Shown: one piece after another, positions 6,093 to 14,098 of the stretch
Layout: each line of letters starts with the position of its first letter
Numbering within the stretch: the stretch's first letter is position 1
Assembly: GCA_052389895.1 (NCBI GenBank)
Contig: JBQTHM010000010.1
Coordinates: 1 to 20,061, forward strand
Direction: 5' to 3'
DNA from: CAVVXX01 sp052389895
Lineage (GTDB): Bacteria > Pseudomonadota > Alphaproteobacteria > Micropepsales > Micropepsaceae
DNA: 20,061 bases
Translations under genes and position numbers: made by a program
The notes under the pieces: generated by a model
What the model was told of the DNA's origin: nothing
The model's input: the letters and a program-made list of their open reading frames with translations, nothing else
The model's database searches: none

Positions 6093-6574
6093 GCCTGCGC
6101 TTGGGTTCTAGCCAGTCGCTGCCGTTTCGCGTTCGTCCTGATGAACGACACGGGTACTGCGGTCAGCCGCGCAGGGCGGGCGGCCCCGAAAAAATTTCGT
6201 TCAGGGGGCTTGAACACAGGGAATCCCTGGAAAAAGTTTTCGCCATGCCCCTTGAATCGCGGCGCTGCTCACACCAAATCTCCTATATCCAGCGCAGTGC
6301 GCCTGAAACGAAAGGGCGGGGCCGGCAAGCCGGCTCCGCCCTTCGCTTTCGCGCGACCCGCGCCGATCGTCCCAATGGAGAACGCGATGACGTATTAGCT
6401 GCTCTGCCACCACTTTTGAAAAAGCCGCTTGTGATGGGCGCGCGGAGTCTGCCTGCCGCGCAAACTTTCGCAAAAAACATATGCAGGCGAAAATTTTTCC
6501 TCCCCTGCAAAAGATTGTCCCCCCTGAAAGCGGAGGATTAGGGAGGGGTCGATTCCCTGGAACCTGCAAAACTT
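6093..6574. other. Non-coding stretch with several hairpins, no convincing gene
   Basis: Open frames here (for example about 6083-6541) have low-complexity, Arg/Pro-rich products with no family resemblance and run across strong hairpins. TTCAGGGGGC (6200-6209) pairs with GCCCCTTGAA (6247-6256) with one G-T pair, and encloses a perfect small hairpin (6217-6222 with 6224-6229). A very strong hairpin follows at 6314-6341. Near 6519-6549 is a G/C-tract repeat of the CCCCCTGAAAG...GGGAGGGG kind that is often found dispersed in bacterial genomes. An unidentified small RNA ending at the 6314-6341 hairpin is possible but unproven. Confidence 0.4.
6314..6341. terminator. Strong 13-bp GC hairpin, possible bidirectional terminator
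   Basis: GGGCGGGGCCGGC (6314-6326) pairs with GCCGGCTCCGCCC (6329-6341), with one G-T pair and an AA centre. Short A and T runs flank it on each side (CGAAA before, TTCGCTTTC after). It could end transcripts from either side of the accessory zone. Confidence 0.45.
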
Positions 6575-6662
6575 ACCCCTCACCAGCGAAATCTAGCGCC
6601 TAGCTCCGCTCTCGCGTCGCTAAGCGCAAGATTTCGCGTCCTCTTCCTCAAGGGGAGAAGAG
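6575..6662 (+). repeat. Palindromic interspersed repeat, first copy
   Basis: It begins ACCCCTCACC (6575-6584). It contains GCGAAATCT (6586-6594), which is perfectly inverted as AGATTTCGC (6629-6637), and ends in a degenerate CTCTTC...GAAGAG hairpin (6641-6662). The layout matches 6721-6812 in opposite orientation although the internal stem sequence differs. Confidence 0.55.
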
Positions 6663-6720
6663 TACATCAGCAGTATTGTTTCGCCGTCGAGAGACCGAGG
6701 TGGGAATGCCAACAGCAGAA

Positions 6721-6812
6721 TCCCCCTCTCCCCTTGCGGGAGAGGGCGGAAAATCAATTCGGTTGGCCGAGCGTAAGCGAGGCTCAACCGATCGATTTTC
6801 CGGGTGAGGGGT
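6721..6812 (-). repeat. Palindromic interspersed repeat, second copy, doubling as possible mfd terminator
   Basis: CCCTCTCCC (6724-6732) pairs with GGGAGAGGG (6738-6746) in a tight hairpin. GGAAAATC (6748-6755) pairs with GATTTTCC (6794-6801), and CGGTTG (6760-6765) with CAACCG (6785-6790). It ends GGGTGAGGGGT. I recall sequences of this CCCTCTCCC/GGGTGAGGGG type as dispersed repeats in alphaproteobacteria. It lies about 20 bases past the mfd stop codon, so its hairpin may help end that transcript. Confidence 0.55.
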
Positions 6813-6830
6813 AAACGAGGGTCTCGCGAG

Positions 6831-9800
6831 TTATGCCGCAGCTTCAAGCTCAGCCAGCCTGGCCAACTGCGACAGCAGCGCCGCAGCGCCCTTCAGCCGC
6901 TCTTCGGGCGTGGGCCAGCTTCGCATCACCACCAGCGTCTGATCGGGCCGCACATGCATCGTGCCCTGTTGCGCTGTAATGAAACGGACGAGGCCTTCCG
7001 GATTGGGAAACGTCTTGTTGCGGAAGGAAATGGTGGCGCCTTTGGGGCCGGCGTCGATCTTTTCCACTTGCGCCTGGCGGCACAGGCGCTTGATGGCGAC
7101 GATATCGAGCAGGTGCTCCACTTCCTCGGGCAACGGCCCGAAACGGTCAATCAACTCGGCGGCGAAGGCCTCGATGTCCTTTTGTGACTCGATATCCGCC
7201 AGCCGGCGATACAGCGCCATGCGCACATTGAGATCGGAGACGTAAGCCTCGGGGATCAGCACGGCTGCGCCGAGGCTGATCTGCGGCGACCACGCGTCGG
7301 GCAAATCTTCCGCACGGCCGCCCGCGCGCATCGAGGCCACCGCCTCCTCCAGCATGTCCTGATAGAGCTCGATGCCGACCTCGCGCACATGGCCGGACTG
7401 TTCCTCGCCCAGCAGATTGCCCGCGCCGCGAATGTCGAGATCATGGCTCGCCACCGAGAAGCCAGCGCCCAACTGGTCGAGCGATTGCAGCACCTGAAGG
7501 CGGCGCTCGGCGGATTCGGTGAGCTTCGCATCGACGGGCGTCGTAAGATAGGCGTAGGCGCGCGCCTTGGAGCGGCCGATGCGCCCGCGCAACTGATACA
7601 GCTGCGCCAAGCCGAAGCGGTCGGCGCGGTGCACGATCAGGGTGTTGGCGGCAGGGATGTCGAGGCCAGATTCCACGATGTTGGTGGAGAGCAGCACGTC
7701 CACCTTGCCGTCGTAGAACGCCGTCATCGCGTCTTCCAGCTGATGCGTGGGCAACTGTCCGTGCGCCACCGCGATCTTCACCTCCGGCACCGTTTCTTTC
7801 AGAAACTGGGCCGTCTCGGGCAGATCAGCGATGCGCGGCACCACGTTGAAGCTCTGCCCGCCGCGGTAATGCTCGCGCAACAGCGCCTCGCGCACGGTCA
7901 GCGGATCGAACGGCGTCACATAGGTGCGCACGGCCAGGCGGTCGATCGGCGGCGTGGTGATGAGCGAAAGATCGCGCACGCCGGACAGCGCCAGCTGGAG
8001 CGTGCGCGGAATGGGCGTCGCCGTCAGCGTCAGGACATGTACGTCTGCTTTAAGGGCCTTCAGCCGTTCCTTGTGCTTGACGCCGAAGTGCTGCTCTTCA
8101 TCGACAATGAGCAGACCCAGATTGCGGAACGAAATGCCCTTCGCCAGCAGCGCGTGCGTGCCGATCACGATGTCCACATCGCCCGACGCCATCCCGGCTT
8201 TAATATCCTTGGCGTCCTTCGCGCTGGTAAAGCGGGAAAGCTGCGCGATGCGCACGGGAAAACCGGCAAACCGCTCGGCAAACGTGCGGTAATGCTGGCG
8301 CGCCAGCAGCGTCGTAGGCACGATCAACGCCACCTGGGCGCCGGACATCGCCGTGACAAAGGCTGCGCGCAGCGCCACTTCCGTCTTGCCGAAGCCCACG
8401 TCGCCGCACACCAGCCGGTCCATGGGGCGGCCTTTCGCCAGGTCTTCGATCACCTCGGCGATGGCGCGCTCCTGGTCCTCGGTTTCCTGATAGGGAAAGC
8501 GCGCACAGAACTCATCGTAGATGTGCTCGGGCGGTTCGGCCTCCGGCATCTGCTTGAGCGCGCGCGCAGCGGCGACGCGAATCAGCTCGGCTGCGATCTC
8601 GCGCACGCGTTGCTTCATGCGCGCCTTGCGGTGCTGCCAGCCGACGCCACCGAGGCGGTCGAGCTGCACGCCTGCCTCTTCCGAGCCGTAGCGCGTCAGC
8701 AGCTCGATGTTCTCTACGGGAAGGAACAATTTGCCGCCGTCATATTGCAATTCCAGGCAATCATGCGGCGCGCCCGTGACTTCGATGGTCTTGAGCCCAA
8801 GATAGCGCCCCACACCATGTTCGATATGCGTCACCAGATCGCCCGGCGCGAGCGAGGAGGCTTCGGCCAGGAAATTTTGCGCCCGCGCCGCGCGGCGATG
8901 CGGCCGCACCAGGCGTTCGCCCAGGATGTCCTGTTCCGAAATAAACGCGAAATGCGGCGCCTCGAAACCGTGTTCCAGTCCGAACACGGTAAGGGCCACC
9001 GCGCTTGTGTGCATCTTTTCGGCTTCCTGCCAATGGTTCACGTGCTTCACAGCCGCGATGCCGTGGTCCGACAACACGCCGCCCATGCGCTCGGCCGAGC
9101 CGTCGCTCCAACATGCAATTGCCACGCGCTTATGCGATTTCTGGAGCTCCCGAATGTGCGCGGCCGCAGCGTCGAACACGTTGACGCGGCCCGTTGCGGT
9201 TTCGGTCGCGCGTTCGGGCGCGAAGTCGCGGCCGGGTCGGCCACCCGCATCAATGGTGCCCATTGAATCGGGTGCGCCAAAAGGCGAAAGCGCGCGTAGC
9301 GGCCGCTTCGCCAGCAACGCGGCCCATTCTTCGCCAGTCATGTAGAGCGCGTCCGGCGGCAGGGGCTTATAGGGCGGCGCGTGGATGCCCCCTTTTGTCT
9401 TTTCCTTCCCGCCTTCGCGCAGGGATTGGCGCGTGGCGTAATAATCAGCGATCAGCGAAAGCCGCGCCTGTTTGGCCTCGTCCGCCCGCGCCGAGAGAAA
9501 AACGGGCGCCACTCCGGTGTAGTCGAACAGGGTCTCCAGCTTCGGGTAGAACAGCGGCAACCAGTGCTCCATGCCCTGATGCTTGCGGCCCGCGCTTACC
9601 GCCTCGTACAGCGGATCGTCGCCCGCCGGTCCAAACGCAGCGATGTACCCGCTGCGGAAACGGCTGATGGACTCGGCATCGAGCGGCGCCTCGCTCGCGG
9701 GAAGCAATTCGATCTCCTCGATCCGGCCGGTAGAAACCTGCGACGCGGCATCGAAAGTGCGGATGCCTTCCAGCTCGCTTCCGAAGAAGTCCAGGCGCAG

Positions 9801-10343
9801 CGGGCCGTTCGTGCCCGGGGGCCAGAGGTCGACTATGCCGCCACGAAGCGCGCAATCGCCCGGCTCGCGCACGGTCCCCGTGCGCACATAACCGTTTCGG
9901 GTAAGAAAGGCGGTTAGCGAATTCAGATCCACTTCGGTGCCGGCACGTGCGACAAAACTGGAGCCAGTAATGCATTCGCGAGGCGGGACGCGCTGCAGCA
10001 GCGCATTGACCGTAGATACCACAAGCTCTGGTTTTTCTTCCCCGCGCGAAACAAGGCGGGCCAATGTGGCCAGTCGCGAGCCTTCAATGTCTGGGCGCGG
10101 CGACACGCGGTCATACGGAAGACAGTCCCAGGCCGGAAAATAGTGCAGCGGCAACTGAGGCGCGAAAAACCGGGCAGCTTCGAGCGCGCCATTTGCGCCC
10201 GCATCATCGGCGGCGACGAATACAACCAGCGCCTTGCGGCGCCGAGCCGCCTCGATGGCAATGTACGCGTCGTACCCTTCGGGTGCGCCTGTGACGGTAA
10301 GACGCCCCTCCTCACGTGCAATTGCGGTAAGCCGTTCAACCAA
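6831..10343 (-). CDS. mfd: Transcription-repair coupling factor Mfd
   Basis: Mfd binds RNA polymerase stalled at DNA lesions, pushes it off by ATP-driven translocation and recruits UvrA for nucleotide excision repair. The 1170-residue product is full length. A UvrB-like N-terminus (about 1-340, with degenerate GGIVDLWPPG at 169-178) precedes a linker. The RNA polymerase-interacting domain begins at PGDLVTHIEHGVGRYLG (from 500). RecG-like helicase domains follow, with Walker A GDVGFGKT (647-654), DEEQ (748-751), TATPIPRTLQ (774-783) and QLRGRIGRS (917-925). The C-terminal autoregulatory domain is at about 1010-1130. TTG 10343 is the only start upstream of the conserved N-terminus. It lies 2 bases after the sdhE stop with no ribosome binding site, so translation is probably coupled to sdhE. 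The segment 310-400 is Gly/Pro-rich and looks like a loosely conserved insertion. Confidence 0.97.
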   Translation of the reverse strand: MVERLTAIAREEGRLTVTGAPEGYDAYIAIEAARRRKALVVFVAADDAGANGALEAARFFAPQLPLHYFPAWDCLPYDRVSPRPDIEGSRLATLARLVSRGEEKPELVVSTVNALLQRVPPRECITGSSFVARAGTEVDLNSLTAFLTRNGYVRTGTVREPGDCALRGGIVDLWPPGTNGPLRLDFFGSELEGIRTFDAASQVSTGRIEEIELLPASEAPLDAESISRFRSGYIAAFGPAGDDPLYEAVSAGRKHQGMEHWLPLFYPKLETLFDYTGVAPVFLSARADEAKQARLSLIADYYATRQSLREGGKEKTKGGIHAPPYKPLPPDALYMTGEEWAALLAKRPLRALSPFGAPDSMGTIDAGGRPGRDFAPERATETATGRVNVFDAAAAHIRELQKSHKRVAIACWSDGSAERMGGVLSDHGIAAVKHVNHWQEAEKMHTSAVALTVFGLEHGFEAPHFAFISEQDILGERLVRPHRRAARAQNFLAEASSLAPGDLVTHIEHGVGRYLGLKTIEVTGAPHDCLELQYDGGKLFLPVENIELLTRYGSEEAGVQLDRLGGVGWQHRKARMKQRVREIAAELIRVAAARALKQMPEAEPPEHIYDEFCARFPYQETEDQERAIAEVIEDLAKGRPMDRLVCGDVGFGKTEVALRAAFVTAMSGAQVALIVPTTLLARQHYRTFAERFAGFPVRIAQLSRFTSAKDAKDIKAGMASGDVDIVIGTHALLAKGISFRNLGLLIVDEEQHFGVKHKERLKALKADVHVLTLTATPIPRTLQLALSGVRDLSLITTPPIDRLAVRTYVTPFDPLTVREALLREHYRGGQSFNVVPRIADLPETAQFLKETVPEVKIAVAHGQLPTHQLEDAMTAFYDGKVDVLLSTNIVESGLDIPAANTLIVHRADRFGLAQLYQLRGRIGRSKARAYAYLTTPVDAKLTESAERRLQVLQSLDQLGAGFSVASHDLDIRGAGNLLGEEQSGHVREVGIELYQDMLEEAVASMRAGGRAEDLPDAWSPQISLGAAVLIPEAYVSDLNVRMALYRRLADIESQKDIEAFAAELIDRFGPLPEEVEHLLDIVAIKRLCRQAQVEKIDAGPKGATISFRNKTFPNPEGLVRFITAQQGTMHVRPDQTLVVMRSWPTPEERLKGAAALLSQLARLAELEAAA

Positions 10344-10345
10344 GA

Positions 10346-10618
10346 TCAGGGCCCGTGTGCGGGGCGAAAGCTTCGCAATAATGCGAAGACGTCGTTGTCA
10401 AATTCCTTTGGCACTGGTTCATGTCCCGCGATCCAGTTCCACACCTGCCAGTCCGGCACAGCAAGCAGCGCTTCGAAACGTGCAAGCTGCACAGCATCCA
10501 GCCGTGCCAAATGCTTTTCAGCAAACGTGCCGAAGATCAAATCTACTTCTTTGAAGCCGCGCCGTTGCGCGCGAAAGAGAAGCTTTTTGCGCAGCGTGTC
10601 TAATGACCGATCATTCAT
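10346..10618 (-). CDS. sdhE: Succinate dehydrogenase assembly factor SdhE (SDH5/DUF339)
   Basis: SdhE promotes covalent attachment of FAD to the SdhA flavoprotein of succinate dehydrogenase. The 90-residue product has the defining RGxxE motif as RGFKE (Arg20, Gly21, Glu24), then VDLIFGTFAEKHLARLD and FEALLAVPDWQVWNWIAG, the usual small helical bundle at the usual length. A longer in-frame opening exists to 10771, but the extra 51 residues have no family similarity. ATG 10618 gives the standard N-terminus. No Shine-Dalgarno sequence precedes this ATG, and a TATAGC box sits only 6 bases upstream, which suggests a leaderless message. It is the first gene of an sdhE-mfd unit. No sdh structural gene is in the window. 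Confidence 0.9.
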   Translation of the reverse strand: MNDRSLDTLRKKLLFRAQRRGFKEVDLIFGTFAEKHLARLDAVQLARFEALLAVPDWQVWNWIAGHEPVPKEFDNDVFALLRSFRPAHGP

Positions 10619-10624
10619 GTGCTT

Positions 10625-10630
10625 GCTATA
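10625..10630 (-). promoter_or_regulatory. Possible -10 box for a leaderless sdhE-mfd transcript
   Basis: On the minus strand TATAGC ends 6 bases before the sdhE ATG, which would put the transcription start at or next to the A of the start codon. I see no good -35 box at 16-18 bases, so this is a weak call. Confidence 0.3.
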
Positions 10631-10735
10631 GCGCGCCGCCGCGAGACCTGCTAGAAGCACGAATTCCCCCTGGAAAGCGCGGAACGCTCGTGTGTCCGAG
10701 CGCATTTTATTCTTTGAGGTCAAATCGGTTCGATC

Positions 10736-11857
10736 ATGGATTTCGGATTTGTTCTCGAAACCGCTTGGCAAGCGATCAGTTGGCTCCCTTCGTGGGCGAT
10801 AGGTATTGGCGTCGCCGCGCTCGTTCTGCTTGGCGGGGTCGTCGTGCAGAATATGGTAATCGCCTACGCGAACGCGAAGGCGGCGACTTGGCGCCCCCTT
10901 CTGCGCGCTATTTTCGTGCGCACTCGCACGCTCGCACGCTTCGGGCTCTTTACCGTCGCCGTAGCGTTTGCCGCGCCGCTCTTCCCGCTGTCGGCGGACG
11001 TCGCGGACACGGTCCAGCGCACGCTACTGGCAATGCTGGCGGTAATAGTGGGATGGGGCGTGTTGATCGCTACCAACATCGCGCTCGACCGGTACGGCAA
11101 CCGCTTCAAGCTTGACGTCGAAGACAATTTGGTCGCCCGCAAAGCGGTTACACAGATGCGCGTTCTCAAACGCGCGGTCGACGCCCTCATTATTCTCGTT
11201 ACCGTCGGCTTTGCCCTCATGAGTTTTGAATCCGTGCGCCGCTTTGGCATCAGCCTGTTCGCTTCCGCAGGGCTGGCGGGCCTTATAGCAGGGCTTGCGG
11301 CTCGTCCCGTGCTGAGCAACTTGATTGCTGGAGTTCAGCTCGCTTTCTCCCAACCCATTCGGATCGACGATGTTGTGGTCCTGGAGGGCGAATGGGGCCG
11401 CGTGGAAGAGCTCACGTCCACGTTCGTCGTCGTCAAATTGTGGGACTGGCGCCGGTTGATCGTTCCGCTGAATTATTTTTTTGAGAAGCCCTTCCAAAAC
11501 TGGACCCGAACCGGCGCCTCAATCATCGGAAGCGTGGTCGTCTATGTGGATTATACTGTGCCGGTAGAGCGCGTACGTGAGAAACTGAACGAAATCGTTC
11601 GAACCACAAAGCTTTGGGATGGCAAAGTCGCGGTCTTACAGGTCACCGACGTCAAGGAAATGACGGTCGAATTACGCGCACTGGTGAGTTCGGCAAACTC
11701 ATCGGTCAACTGGGACTTGCGGTGCGAAGCGCGGGAAAAACTGCTGGACTTCCTGAAGAGCGAGTATCCCTCCGCGCTGCCTCGCCGCCGGCAAATGGCG
11801 GTGGGCGACGGCGAAGCCCGGTTCGAGCGGCGCGATCAGGAACGCACCCACAGTTAG
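10736..11857 (+). CDS. MscS-family mechanosensitive ion channel
   Basis: Channels of this family open under membrane tension and release solutes during hypo-osmotic shock. The 373-residue product has hydrophobic segments at about 17-42, 70-88, 94-115 and 148-166. Then comes the Gly/Ala-rich pore helix ASAGLAGLIAGLAARPVLSN (176-195) and the hallmark beta domain (about 205-255) with IRIDDVVVLEGEWGRVEEL and VPLNYFFEKPFQNWTR. The cytoplasmic alpha-beta part runs to about residue 345, ending in a charged tail. It is longer than E. coli MscS (286 residues) because of extra N-terminal membrane segments, as in many family members. ATG 10736 has only a distant GAGG upstream. It is divergent from sdhE-mfd and shares its direction with recG, 63 bases downstream. 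The physiological stimulus cannot be told from sequence. Confidence 0.92.
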   Translation: MDFGFVLETAWQAISWLPSWAIGIGVAALVLLGGVVVQNMVIAYANAKAATWRPLLRAIFVRTRTLARFGLFTVAVAFAAPLFPLSADVADTVQRTLLAMLAVIVGWGVLIATNIALDRYGNRFKLDVEDNLVARKAVTQMRVLKRAVDALIILVTVGFALMSFESVRRFGISLFASAGLAGLIAGLAARPVLSNLIAGVQLAFSQPIRIDDVVVLEGEWGRVEELTSTFVVVKLWDWRRLIVPLNYFFEKPFQNWTRTGASIIGSVVVYVDYTVPVERVREKLNEIVRTTKLWDGKVAVLQVTDVKEMTVELRALVSSANSSVNWDLRCEAREKLLDFLKSEYPSALPRRRQMAVGDGEARFERRDQERTHS

Positions 11858-11920
11858 GGCCGCGAATCCACCAGGTGGCGCGCGCCCGATTGCATACCAC
11901 ATGTTGTATCGTGCGCCGTC

Positions 11921-14020
11921 ATGCGGCCCGCGATTCTCAATCCGCTCTTTGCCGAGGCGCGCACGCTTCCCGGCGTCGGCGCCAAAACCGAGAAGTTGAT
12001 TGCACGCGCCGTCGGGCGCAACGAGGGCGCGCGTGTTCTCGATCTCGTTTTTCATCTTCCCTCCGGGCTGATCGACCGGCGCTACCAGCCCAAATTGAAT
12101 GCCGCCCAGCCGGCGCGGGTAGCCACCGTGACCGTAAACGTGATTTCGCATCATCCGCCGCCACGGGGCCGCAGGTTACCCTACAAGGTGATCTGCACCG
12201 ATGAGAGCGGGGCAATGGAGGTCGTCTTCTTTAATGCGCACGAGGACCACATTCGCCGTTCATTGCCCGTTGGCGCCAAGCGGATCTTGAGCGGCCGTAT
12301 CGACGTCTACGGCGGGCGCATTCAGATGCCACATCCCGATTTTATAGCGGCTGTCGAGGAGCCAGGTGCGGTCCCAGCTATCGAGCCCGTGTACCGGACG
12401 ACGGAAGCCCTTCCCGCCCGCACGCTGATGCGCGCGACACAACGCGCGCTCCTACGTCTTCCGGAGCTTCCCGAATGGTTAGACCGCGCTTTGGTCACAC
12501 GCGAACGCTGGCCCGATTTTACGGCGGCGCTGCGTGCGTCGCACGCCCCGCAAACGGACGGCGATCTGCTGCCCGCTTCCGTTTCGCGCACGCGGCTCGC
12601 CTATGACGAGCTCGTGGCGAACCAGCTTGCTCTTGCACTCGTCCGTCAACGTTTGCGGGCGCGCCCGGGCCGCTCGCTCAAAGGCAGCGGACGGCTTCGC
12701 AACAAGGCGCTGGCCGGATTCCCCTACAGGCTAACGGATTCCCAGGCCAAGGCGATCGCGGAAATCGAAGCAGACATGGCGAAGCCCGAACGTATGTTGC
12801 GCCTGCTTCAGGGCGACGTTGGCTCAGGCAAGACCGTAGTCGCCATGATGGCCTTGTTGATCGCGGTCGAGGCCGGCTCTCAAGGCGCGTTGATGGCACC
12901 AACCGAAATCCTAGCGCGCCAGCACAAGGCGGCGTTGCAGCCACTGGCTGACTCGGCTGGTGTTCAACTAGCCTTGCTAACGGGCCGCGAACGCGGCCCC
13001 GCGCGCGAAGCCACGCTGGAAGCGCTCGAAAAGGGCGAGATTGATATTCTGGTAGGAACGCACGCCCTCTTCTCCGAAGATGTGCGCTTCCGCGATCTGG
13101 CATTGGCTGTTGTGGACGAACAGCACCGCTTCGGCGTGCACCAGCGAATGAAACTGCAAGGGAAGGGCGACAAGCCCGCCGACGTGCTTGTCATGACGGC
13201 CACACCAATTCCGCGCACGCTGCAATTGACTGCTTACGGGGATATGGACGTGTCGCGGCTGACGGGCTTGCTTCCCGGACGCAAGCCGGTGGCACCGCGC
13301 GTGTTGTCCGACGAAAGACTTGACGAGGTGGTGGATGCGTTGAGGCGCGCGCTTGCCAAGGGCGCACGGGCCTATTGGGTGTGCCCGCTCGTGGAGGAGT
13401 CGGCAAAGGTCGACCTAGCCGCAGCCGTCGAACGCGCAGCCATGCTAAAAAAGGTTTTTGGCGCCAAGGTTGGCCTTGTCCATGGGGACATGAAGGGCAC
13501 AGAGCGCGACGCGGCGATGGAATGCTTCCGCAAGGGCGACACCGTCATTCTTGTCGCGACAACGGTCATCGAGGTTGGAGTCGACGTTCCGGAGGCAACG
13601 ATCATGGTTGTGGAACACGCGGAGCGTTTCGGCCTTGCGCAATTGCACCAACTTCGTGGCCGTGTGGGCCGGGGCCCCGAACGCTCTACATGCCTTCTCA
13701 TCTATCAGCCACCGCTGACGGAAACGGCAAAGGCGCGCCTGGCCGTGCTTCGGCGAACAAACGATGGCTTTGTGATCGCCGAAGAAGACTTGCGCCTGCG
13801 CGGCGCGGGCGAGCTATTGGGCGTGCGTCAAAGCGGCCTGCCCGACTTCCGCTTTGCGGACCTTGTTGCGTATGCAGGCCTGCTGGCGACCGCGCGCGAT
13901 GATGCGCGGCTGGCGCTGCAAAAGGATCCCGAGCTCCGCTCCCCGCGCGGCGAGGATCTTCGCATTCTGCTTTATCTTTTTGAGCGGGACGAAGCGGTTC
14001 GCTTCCTTAAGGCAGGCTGA
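11921..14020 (+). CDS. recG: ATP-dependent DNA helicase RecG
   Basis: RecG remodels stalled replication forks and branch-migrates Holliday junctions and R-loops. The 699-residue protein has the N-terminal wedge/OB region (about 1-150, with LPGVGAKTEKLI and DLVFHLPSGLIDRR). SF2 helicase motifs follow: GDVGSGKT (298-305), MAPTEILARQH (325-335), DEQHRFG (399-405), TATPIPRTLQLT (426-437), LVHGDMKGTERD (519-530), TTVIEVGVDVPEA (547-559) and QLRGRVGRGPERS (577-589). The end, EEDLRLRGAGELLGVRQSG (621-639), is the conserved wedge-contact region. Length and order are normal. ATG 11921 gives a standard N-terminus. The ribosome binding site is weak, and a promoter may lie in the 63-base gap after the channel gene. 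RecG and Mfd share a homologous translocase core. Confidence 0.97.
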   Translation: MRPAILNPLFAEARTLPGVGAKTEKLIARAVGRNEGARVLDLVFHLPSGLIDRRYQPKLNAAQPARVATVTVNVISHHPPPRGRRLPYKVICTDESGAMEVVFFNAHEDHIRRSLPVGAKRILSGRIDVYGGRIQMPHPDFIAAVEEPGAVPAIEPVYRTTEALPARTLMRATQRALLRLPELPEWLDRALVTRERWPDFTAALRASHAPQTDGDLLPASVSRTRLAYDELVANQLALALVRQRLRARPGRSLKGSGRLRNKALAGFPYRLTDSQAKAIAEIEADMAKPERMLRLLQGDVGSGKTVVAMMALLIAVEAGSQGALMAPTEILARQHKAALQPLADSAGVQLALLTGRERGPAREATLEALEKGEIDILVGTHALFSEDVRFRDLALAVVDEQHRFGVHQRMKLQGKGDKPADVLVMTATPIPRTLQLTAYGDMDVSRLTGLLPGRKPVAPRVLSDERLDEVVDALRRALAKGARAYWVCPLVEESAKVDLAAAVERAAMLKKVFGAKVGLVHGDMKGTERDAAMECFRKGDTVILVATTVIEVGVDVPEATIMVVEHAERFGLAQLHQLRGRVGRGPERSTCLLIYQPPLTETAKARLAVLRRTNDGFVIAEEDLRLRGAGELLGVRQSGLPDFRFADLVAYAGLLATARDDARLALQKDPELRSPRGEDLRILLYLFERDEAVRFLKAG

Positions 14021-14098
14021 GTTTTACGCTTCCCGAAGTTTTCCTTGAACCAGGACGATTGACAGGCCAAAGAGAATGCAACGAAAGCGGATGCGGCG

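Noticed and set aside
6083..6541. Overlapping open frames on both strands of the region before mfd
   Set aside because: Their products are low-complexity and run through strong hairpins and repeats. No start has a ribosome binding site.
7389..9266. A 625-codon open frame on the plus strand inside mfd
   Set aside because: It lies entirely antisense to a full-length, motif-complete Mfd. Its product has the His/Arg/Gln-rich composition of a GC-rich shadow frame.
10619..10771. 51-residue N-terminal extension of SdhE
   Set aside because: It has no similarity to the family and would run through the divergent promoter region and the mechanosensitive channel start.
14059..14064. TTGACA as a -35 box for ugd
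   Set aside because: No acceptable -10 box lies 16-18 bases downstream.
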